Positions 58,984-64,000 of a DNA stretch of 64,000 bases are shown one piece after another. The stretch covers positions 310,001-374,000 of the forward strand of contig NZ_FPEH01000014.1 of NCBI RefSeq assembly GCF_900117425.1. Reading direction: 5' to 3'. Origin of the DNA: Novosphingobium sp. NDB2Meth1 (lineage in GTDB: Bacteria > Pseudomonadota > Alphaproteobacteria > Sphingomonadales > Sphingomonadaceae). How positions within the stretch are numbered: position 1 is the first letter of the stretch; every line of letters starts with the position of its first letter. A model generated the notes under the pieces. The model was not told the DNA's origin, did not search any database, and saw only the letters and a list, made by a program, of their open reading frames with translations. The translations under genes and the position numbers were made by a program.

Positions 58984-59772
58984 ATGGAAGCCCTGATTGC
59001 CTATTCAGGACGCAAGTTTGCCCGCCCGCGCTATTACGCCAATGCCCATGAACGGGATGAAGTCGATATCGCGCCGGTGATGATGCCGGTGCTTGATGGG
59101 CGCGCGGCTGGTACGGGCATTGATCGCGAGGGGTTCCAGCTCGTTTCGCATCGGAGCGCGGTGCGCGATTTCCGGGATCGCGACGAGGTTGCGCGCGTGC
59201 ACATGCGCGAGATCGAGGAACTGGTTCAGGCGGAGACGGGGGCCGACTTTGTGCATGTCGGCGCGCCGGGGCTGCTGCGTTTTTCAGAGCGGTCGGGGCT
59301 GGCGGGCAGCCTGAACAATTCAATGCCGGCGCGCTTTGCGCATATCGATATTTCGGATGGAACGGCGGCTCAGTTCGCCAAGCGGGGCGCTGAGGGCCGT
59401 CCCTATGTCCGCTGCGCGCACTACAACGTGTGGCGCGCGCTTTCGCGGGCGCCGCAGGACGTGCCGCTGGCGCTGTGCGATGCGCGTTCGCTGGCACCCG
59501 AAGACCTGATTGCGGCCGATGCGGTGTTCGACGAGCCGGGCAAGCCCGAATGGTCGTTCGAGGGGCTGGTGGTGGCGCACAATCCGGCGCACCGCTGGCA
59601 TGCGTTCCTCGATCTGAACCCCGACGAGGCGATCCTCTTCAAGACGCATGACGGCGATCCGGCGCGGGCGCATCACGTGCCCCATGTCGCTTTCGACCTG
59701 CCCGGTTGCCCCGCCGATGCGCCGCCGCGGGTGAGCATCGAGATGCGCGCGACGGCGTGGTGGTGGCGTTAA
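58984..59772 (+). CDS. CmcJ/AsaB (NvfI)-family oxidoreductase
   Basis: The 262-residue protein has the family pattern PARFAHIDIS, YNVWRALSRAPQDVPLALCD, AHNPAHRWHAFLDLNPDEAI, LFKTHDGD and PPRVSIEMRATAWWW. Members are hydroxylases or desaturases related to Fe/2-oxoglutarate enzymes of fungal and bacterial secondary metabolism. Here it follows ligC in the same direction. A role in processing a lignin-derived or phenolic side chain is possible, but its substrate is unknown. Confidence 0.82.
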   Translation: MEALIAYSGRKFARPRYYANAHERDEVDIAPVMMPVLDGRAAGTGIDREGFQLVSHRSAVRDFRDRDEVARVHMREIEELVQAETGADFVHVGAPGLLRFSERSGLAGSLNNSMPARFAHIDISDGTAAQFAKRGAEGRPYVRCAHYNVWRALSRAPQDVPLALCDARSLAPEDLIAADAVFDEPGKPEWSFEGLVVAHNPAHRWHAFLDLNPDEAILFKTHDGDPARAHHVPHVAFDLPGCPADAPPRVSIEMRATAWWWR

Positions 59773-59825
59773 GGCAACAGTTTGTGTTGCATACGACCAG
59801 GCTCGCAGAAGCCTGTTGCGCTACC

Positions 59826-59839
59826 TAACAGAATTGTTA
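59826..59839. promoter_or_regulatory. Palindromic site upstream of the TonB-dependent receptor
   Basis: TAACAGAATTGTTA has matching TAACA/TGTTA arms, 52 bp before the receptor start. It shares the TAACA..ATTG content with the stronger palindrome upstream of the carotenoid-oxygenase gene. It is a candidate operator. Confidence 0.4.
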
Positions 59840-59891
59840 TGAGTCATACCAGATCGGCCGGGGAGCCCGGGCGACACAAGGGAGGGTGACC

Positions 59892-62468
59892 ATGGCCAGA
59901 TTGATGGCCGCGCGGCGCGTTGCGCGCTTGCTCGGCATGACCGCAGCTATTGTTTCCGTGCCTGCCATCGCGCAGGAAACCGCTCCGCAGACGGCGGGCG
60001 ATGCCGCTGCCAAGGACGTGACCACGCAGGAAATCGTCGTCACCGCGCAGTTCCGCGCGCAGAAGCTGCAGGATACGCCGCTGGCGATCACGGCGGTCAA
60101 CTCCGCAACGCTTGAGGCGCGTGGGCAGACCGACATTTCGCAGATCACCAACCAGGCACCGAACGTGGTGCTGCGCAACCAGCCGCAGAGCGGCGGTATC
60201 GGCCTGATCGCGTTCATTCGCGGCATCGGCCAGACCGACTTCAACTACGCGCTCGAGCCGGGCGTCGGCATCTATGTCGACGACGTCTACATCCCGACGC
60301 TGTCGAGCTCGCTGCTTGACCTGATGGATCTGGAGCGCGTCGAAGTGCTGCGCGGTCCGCAGGGCACGCTGGCCGGGCGCAACTCGATCGGTGGTTCGAT
60401 CAAGCTGTTCTCGAAGAAGCCGACCGGTGATGGCGGCGGCTTCCTGCAGGCGACGTATGGCGCCTACAACCGAATCGACGTGCGCGGCATCGCGGACTTC
60501 AAGATCACCGACACGCTTTCCGCGCGCGTTTCAGGCGCGACCAAGAACACCGACGGCTATGTGAAGCTGCTCGATTATGGCCTGTCGCACCCCAATTCCA
60601 ACGTGCCGGCCAACAATGCCAAGGGCGACGGGATCGAGCGCGGCACGCTGGGCGGTCGTTCGTTCGCGGCGGGGCGCATCGCGCTGCGCTGGGAAGCGAC
60701 GCCGGATATCGAAGTGAACATTGCGGGTGATTACACCCGCGAACGCAACGATTCCGGCGCGCAGGTGCTATTGTTTGCAGGTGCACGGGACGACAAAGGG
60801 AGGGAAGTCCCAAGGCCTGCCACCACGCCCGACGGCATTCCGTGGCTGGTTGGCAAGGATGGTACTTCGGTGCCGCTGAGCAACGCGTTCGTTCCCTTCA
60901 CCACGCGCTTCGGCACCGCGGGCAGCACCACGCCCGCCGGCTATGACCCGCGCTTCATCAACTACGCCAACTTCCTCGATGCGCGCACGCCGACAAGCCA
61001 GGCACCCTACAAGCCCTACTCGGCGACCAACGGACAGAACTTCGACGGCTGGGGCGTGACGGGCAACGTCACGGCGAAGCTTGCCGACAATCTGAGCGCG
61101 ACGTGGATTTCCTCGTTCCGCCGCTACAAGATGAGCTTCGGCTTCGATCAGGACGGCTCGCCGATCCCGGTCGCGCAGCTCGACAACGTGCTGCGCCACC
61201 GCGCGTGGAGCCAGGAACTGCGTCTCAACGGCAGCTTCATGGACAAGCGCATCGAGTACACCGTCGGCGGGTTCTACTTCGACCAGAACGGCACCTACAA
61301 TGCGCGCGTCGACCTGAACTACGCGGGCATCGACTTCATCCACGGGCCGGACAGCACGCCGTCGACCTCGAAGGCGCTGTTCTTCAACGGCACGTTCCAC
61401 ATCACCGACGCGTGGGGGATCACCGGCGGCGTGCGGCATACGTGGGACAAGAAGGACTACACCTACTTCCGGTCCAACCCGGATGGCACGGTGCCGTTCG
61501 CGAACTGGACTCCGGCGGTATCGCCGGCTCCGATCTGCGAATTCTTCCTTGGCGCACCGACGGCTGGTCCTACGGGCATCGGCAATACGCCGAACTGCCT
61601 GCTGACCGGGCTCTACAACGTGACCGGTTCGTTCAAGGGCCAGCGCACCGACTGGCGCATCGAGACCGACTACCGGTTCAGCCCGGAAGTCTTCGTCTAT
61701 GCTTCGGTTGCGACCGGCTACAAGGCGGGCGGTGTGAACCCGCGTCCGTTCTTCGGGCCTTCGGCGGGCGAATGCTCGGCTCTGCCGCCGGGCGTGCTGG
61801 CGCCGTGCAACCAGATCAAGTCGTTCCAGCCCGAAACGCTGACGACCTATGAAGCGGGCATCAAGACCGACCTGTTCGATCGCAGGCTGCGCTTCAACGC
61901 ATCGGCCTTCTATAACAAGTACGACAACATCATCCTTACGCTGACCCGCTGCCCGGACGCGCCGTGCCTGCTGCCGGCCAACGTCGGCAAGGCCAATGTC
62001 TGGGGTCTGGAAGGCGAGACGACGATCCGCCCGGTCGAGGGCCTGACCATCGACGGGTCGATCAGCTACATCAACTTCAAGTACACCGACACCGGCACGA
62101 CCAATGTTCCGCTGAGCAATGTGACGCCGTTCACCCCGAAGTGGAACTGGAGCTTCGGCGCGCAGTACGACTACGCGATGAAGTCCGGCAGCGTGATCAG
62201 CGCCCGCTTCGACGGAGCGTACCAGTCGTCGATGTATACCGAGGCGTTCAATGCGCCGACCAATCTGGTCGACGGCCGCTTCCTCGGCAACGCACGGGTC
62301 AGCTACACCAGCCCGGACAAGGGCTGGCAGCTCGCGGTCGAAGTGCAGAACCTGTTCAACAAGTACTACTACAACACGGTCGAGGACGTGAACGCCGCGC
62401 TGGGCGTGATCACGGCCAACCCCGGCCTGCCGCGCACCTGGGCGGTTTCGATCAAGCGCACGTTCTGA
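59892..62468 (+). CDS. TonB-dependent outer-membrane receptor
   Basis: The 858-residue protein has a signal peptide ending near VPAIAQE. The plug domain shows EIVVTAQFRAQKLQDTPLAI, FIRGIGQTDFNYALEPGVGI, VYIPTLSSSLLDLMDLERVE and VLRGPQGTLAGRNSIGGSI. A 22-strand barrel ends in the terminal Phe (RTWAVSIKRTF). AGGGAGG lies 6 bases before the ATG; a GTG two codons earlier is less likely. No FecR/sigma partner is present. It probably imports an aromatic or lignin fragment used by nearby enzymes; this is inference from context. Confidence 0.93.
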   Translation: MARLMAARRVARLLGMTAAIVSVPAIAQETAPQTAGDAAAKDVTTQEIVVTAQFRAQKLQDTPLAITAVNSATLEARGQTDISQITNQAPNVVLRNQPQSGGIGLIAFIRGIGQTDFNYALEPGVGIYVDDVYIPTLSSSLLDLMDLERVEVLRGPQGTLAGRNSIGGSIKLFSKKPTGDGGGFLQATYGAYNRIDVRGIADFKITDTLSARVSGATKNTDGYVKLLDYGLSHPNSNVPANNAKGDGIERGTLGGRSFAAGRIALRWEATPDIEVNIAGDYTRERNDSGAQVLLFAGARDDKGREVPRPATTPDGIPWLVGKDGTSVPLSNAFVPFTTRFGTAGSTTPAGYDPRFINYANFLDARTPTSQAPYKPYSATNGQNFDGWGVTGNVTAKLADNLSATWISSFRRYKMSFGFDQDGSPIPVAQLDNVLRHRAWSQELRLNGSFMDKRIEYTVGGFYFDQNGTYNARVDLNYAGIDFIHGPDSTPSTSKALFFNGTFHITDAWGITGGVRHTWDKKDYTYFRSNPDGTVPFANWTPAVSPAPICEFFLGAPTAGPTGIGNTPNCLLTGLYNVTGSFKGQRTDWRIETDYRFSPEVFVYASVATGYKAGGVNPRPFFGPSAGECSALPPGVLAPCNQIKSFQPETLTTYEAGIKTDLFDRRLRFNASAFYNKYDNIILTLTRCPDAPCLLPANVGKANVWGLEGETTIRPVEGLTIDGSISYINFKYTDTGTTNVPLSNVTPFTPKWNWSFGAQYDYAMKSGSVISARFDGAYQSSMYTEAFNAPTNLVDGRFLGNARVSYTSPDKGWQLAVEVQNLFNKYYYNTVEDVNAALGVITANPGLPRTWAVSIKRTF

Positions 62469-62493
62469 TCGTAGCGCTCTGACCAAGGCTTGA

Positions 62494-62526
62494 GGGCCGC
62501 TCCACTCCGGTGGGGCGGCCCTTTTG
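62494..62526 (+). terminator. Rho-independent terminator after the TonB-dependent receptor
   Basis: The 12-bp stem GGGCCGCTCCAC/GTGGGGCGGCCC (one T-G pair) with loop TCCG is followed by TTTTG, 25 bp after the receptor stop. Confidence 0.88.
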
Positions 62527-62562
62527 CTTGGGGTTGAAATCGGCTTCGCGCGTGGTAGACCT

Positions 62563-62582
62563 ATTCTAACAATTGATAGAAT
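62563..62582. promoter_or_regulatory. 20-bp near-perfect palindrome before the carotenoid-oxygenase gene
   Basis: ATTCTAACAATTGATAGAAT matches its own complement at 18 of 20 positions. It ends 12 bp before the ATG and overlaps the likely start of transcription or the leader, so it is well placed for repression. The CAATTG-centred form is typical of MarR-type operators. Confidence 0.6.
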
Positions 62583-62594
62583 GGGGTGAGGCTG

Positions 62595-64000
62595 ATGGGC
62601 GCGTTTCCGCAGACCCAATTTCCGCAGACGATGTATTTCACCGGCCTCAATGCGCCGGTGGGCGAGGAAGTGAGCCTGACCGGGCTGCCGGTCGAAGGGG
62701 CGCTGCCGCCGGAAGTGCGCGGCAGCTTCTACCGCGCGGTGCCCGATCCCGCCTATCCGCCCAAGTTCGAGAATGACCATACGCTCTCGGGCGACGGGAT
62801 GGTGAGCCGACTCTCGTTCAATGATGACGGGACGGCGGATTTCGCGATCCGCTTCGTGGAGACGGCGCGCTATCTGGCGGAGAAGGAAGCGGGGCACGCG
62901 CGCTTCGGCAAGTATCGCAATCCCTTTACCGATGATGCCGATGTTCGCCACGTGGACCGCACCGTCGCCAATACCACGCCGATCTGGCATGCGGGGCACT
63001 TGCTGATGGCGAAGGAGGACGGGCGGCCCTACCGCGTCGATCCGAGGACGCTGGAGACGCTGGGTTCCCATGACTTCGGCGGGGCGCTGAAATCGGAGAC
63101 GATGACCGCGCATGTGCGGATTGATCCCGTCACGAAGGAGTTGTTCTTCTATGGCTACGAGGCGGATGGGCTGGCTTCGACCAAGGTGGCCTACTGCGTC
63201 GTTGGGCCGGACGGTGCGCTGAAATCGGAGCAGTGGTTCGACGCGCCCTATTGCGCGATGATGCACGATTTCACGATCAGCGAGAACTACGCGCTGTTTC
63301 CGATCTATCCGACGACGGCGGAGCTCGAACGGCTCAAGGCGGGCGGCGAACACTGGCACCACGAGCCGGACACGGATTCGTGGCTGGGCGTGATGCCGCG
63401 CTATGGCGACGTATCGGAAATCCGCTGGTTCAAGGGGCCAAAGGGCGTCCATTCCTATCACATGATGAACGCGTGGGAGGATGCGGACGGGCTGCTGCAC
63501 TTCGATGCGTGCCTCAATTCGACCAATGCTTTCGCCTTTATCCGCGAGCCTTCGGGCATCTTCCTGCAGCCGTGGGAAGTGCAAGGCGCGCTGACGCGCT
63601 GGACGGTCGATCCCAAGGCCGATGGCGGCGAGGTGAAGGAGACCGTTATCGGGCCTCCGGGCGATTTCCCGGTCATCCCGGCAGCGTGTCAGGGTCGGCC
63701 TTATGGCCATGGCTGGATGCTGACGATGAACCCGCAGCTGCAAGGACCGCCGCTGCTCGGCGGGCCGGTGGGGGCTATGTTCAACCTCCTGCTGCGGCTC
63801 GATATGCGAGGGGGGCCACCGCAGGCTCTGGCGCTGCCGCCGATGGCGGGGTTCAACGAGCCGGTGCATGTGCCTGCGAGCAATCCGGGGCATGAGGGCT
63901 GGCTGGTGACCATCGTCGACCAGCAGATCGGTGAGGCCGCGTTCCTCCATCAGGCGTGGGTGCTGGATGCGGGCAATGTGGCGGCCGGGCCGGTCGCCAA
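62595..64000 (+). CDS. Carotenoid oxygenase / lignostilbene dioxygenase family protein, 3' end beyond window
   Basis: 468 codons are visible and the frame is still open at the window end. It is an RPE65/CCD/LSD-type seven-bladed propeller dioxygenase. Iron-binding His are seen at H173 (TAHVRIDP), H224 (MMHDFTISENYALF) and in GVHSYHMMNAWED; the fourth should lie beyond the edge. These enzymes cleave stilbene or polyene double bonds to aldehydes. In SYK-6 an lsdA gene of this family adjoins ligK-ligU-ligI, and this placement beside lig genes favours a lignostilbene-type substrate. The start ATG was set by MGAFPQTQFP. Confidence 0.9.
   Translation, partial: MGAFPQTQFPQTMYFTGLNAPVGEEVSLTGLPVEGALPPEVRGSFYRAVPDPAYPPKFENDHTLSGDGMVSRLSFNDDGTADFAIRFVETARYLAEKEAGHARFGKYRNPFTDDADVRHVDRTVANTTPIWHAGHLLMAKEDGRPYRVDPRTLETLGSHDFGGALKSETMTAHVRIDPVTKELFFYGYEADGLASTKVAYCVVGPDGALKSEQWFDAPYCAMMHDFTISENYALFPIYPTTAELERLKAGGEHWHHEPDTDSWLGVMPRYGDVSEIRWFKGPKGVHSYHMMNAWEDADGLLHFDACLNSTNAFAFIREPSGIFLQPWEVQGALTRWTVDPKADGGEVKETVIGPPGDFPVIPAACQGRPYGHGWMLTMNPQLQGPPLLGGPVGAMFNLLLRLDMRGGPPQALALPPMAGFNEPVHVPASNPGHEGWLVTIVDQQIGEAAFLHQAWVLDAGNVAAGPVA

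Noticed and set aside
60768..63950. A 1060-codon antisense open frame over the TonB receptor and dioxygenase
   Set aside because: It spans a terminator and an operator palindrome and opposes two well-supported genes; composition is that of a shadow.

Overview
The window looks like a chromosomal segment of a Sphingomonadales alphaproteobacterium, most likely Novosphingobium or a close relative. Three things point there: GC-rich DNA with strong third-position bias, an alphaproteobacterial housekeeping cluster (nfuA-tsaB-rimI-mucR-fur-plsC-miaB-phoH-ybeY-corC), and a protocatechuate 4,5-cleavage (lig) gene set closely like that of Sphingobium sp. SYK-6. This genus call is inference from gene content. 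No rRNA, tRNA, CRISPR, phage or plasmid genes were recognised.

Layout. 0-5.5 kb: dciA and DsbA-type genes diverge from a mutY - serine hydrolase - nudC - frnE run. 5.5-9 kb: an AT-rich orphan gene of probable foreign origin, a GH35 beta-galactosidase, and intergenic repeats. 9-27 kb: housekeeping (DUF1489, mgtE, cyclophilin, corC-ybeY-phoH, miaB, pmtA-like, plsC, fur, mucR, rimI, tsaB, nitroreductase, nfuA, FKBP). A TetR/MRJP-like divergent pair and a von Willebrand A gene cut by an in-frame TAG interrupt this block. 27-46 kb: many hydrolases (M16 and two S9 peptidases, two amidohydrolases, an amidase), plus class II DAHP synthase, a TauD-like dioxygenase divergent from a sulfotransferase-like gene, and a tiny GIY-YIG gene enclosed by 32-bp inverted repeats. 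46-50.5 kb: DUF808 and kup, divergent from a membrane protein that joins a KdpD-type sensor region directly to a KdpE-type DNA-binding domain.

50.5-59 kb is the lig region. ligK-ligU-ligI run leftward. A tandem-HTH LysR regulator sits divergent from ligK, and a DUF1932 dehydrogenase-ligJ-ligA-ligB-ligC run follows rightward. LigAB opens the protocatechuate ring, LigC oxidises the semialdehyde to 2-pyrone-4,6-dicarboxylate, LigI hydrolyses it, LigU and LigJ tautomerise and hydrate oxalomesaconate, and LigK cleaves the product to pyruvate and oxaloacetate. A CmcJ/AsaB-family oxidoreductase, a TonB-dependent receptor and a carotenoid-oxygenase/lignostilbene-dioxygenase family gene (cut by the window end) follow, suggesting uptake and cleavage of lignin-derived aromatics feeding this pathway.

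The most unusual features are the KdpD/KdpE-like fusion beside kup, the GIY-YIG cassette with perfect terminal inverted repeats, a two-copy repeat of about 180 bp anchored on a 28-30 bp perfect palindrome, the AT-rich orphan, the amber-interrupted VWA gene, and the tandem-HTH LysR protein.
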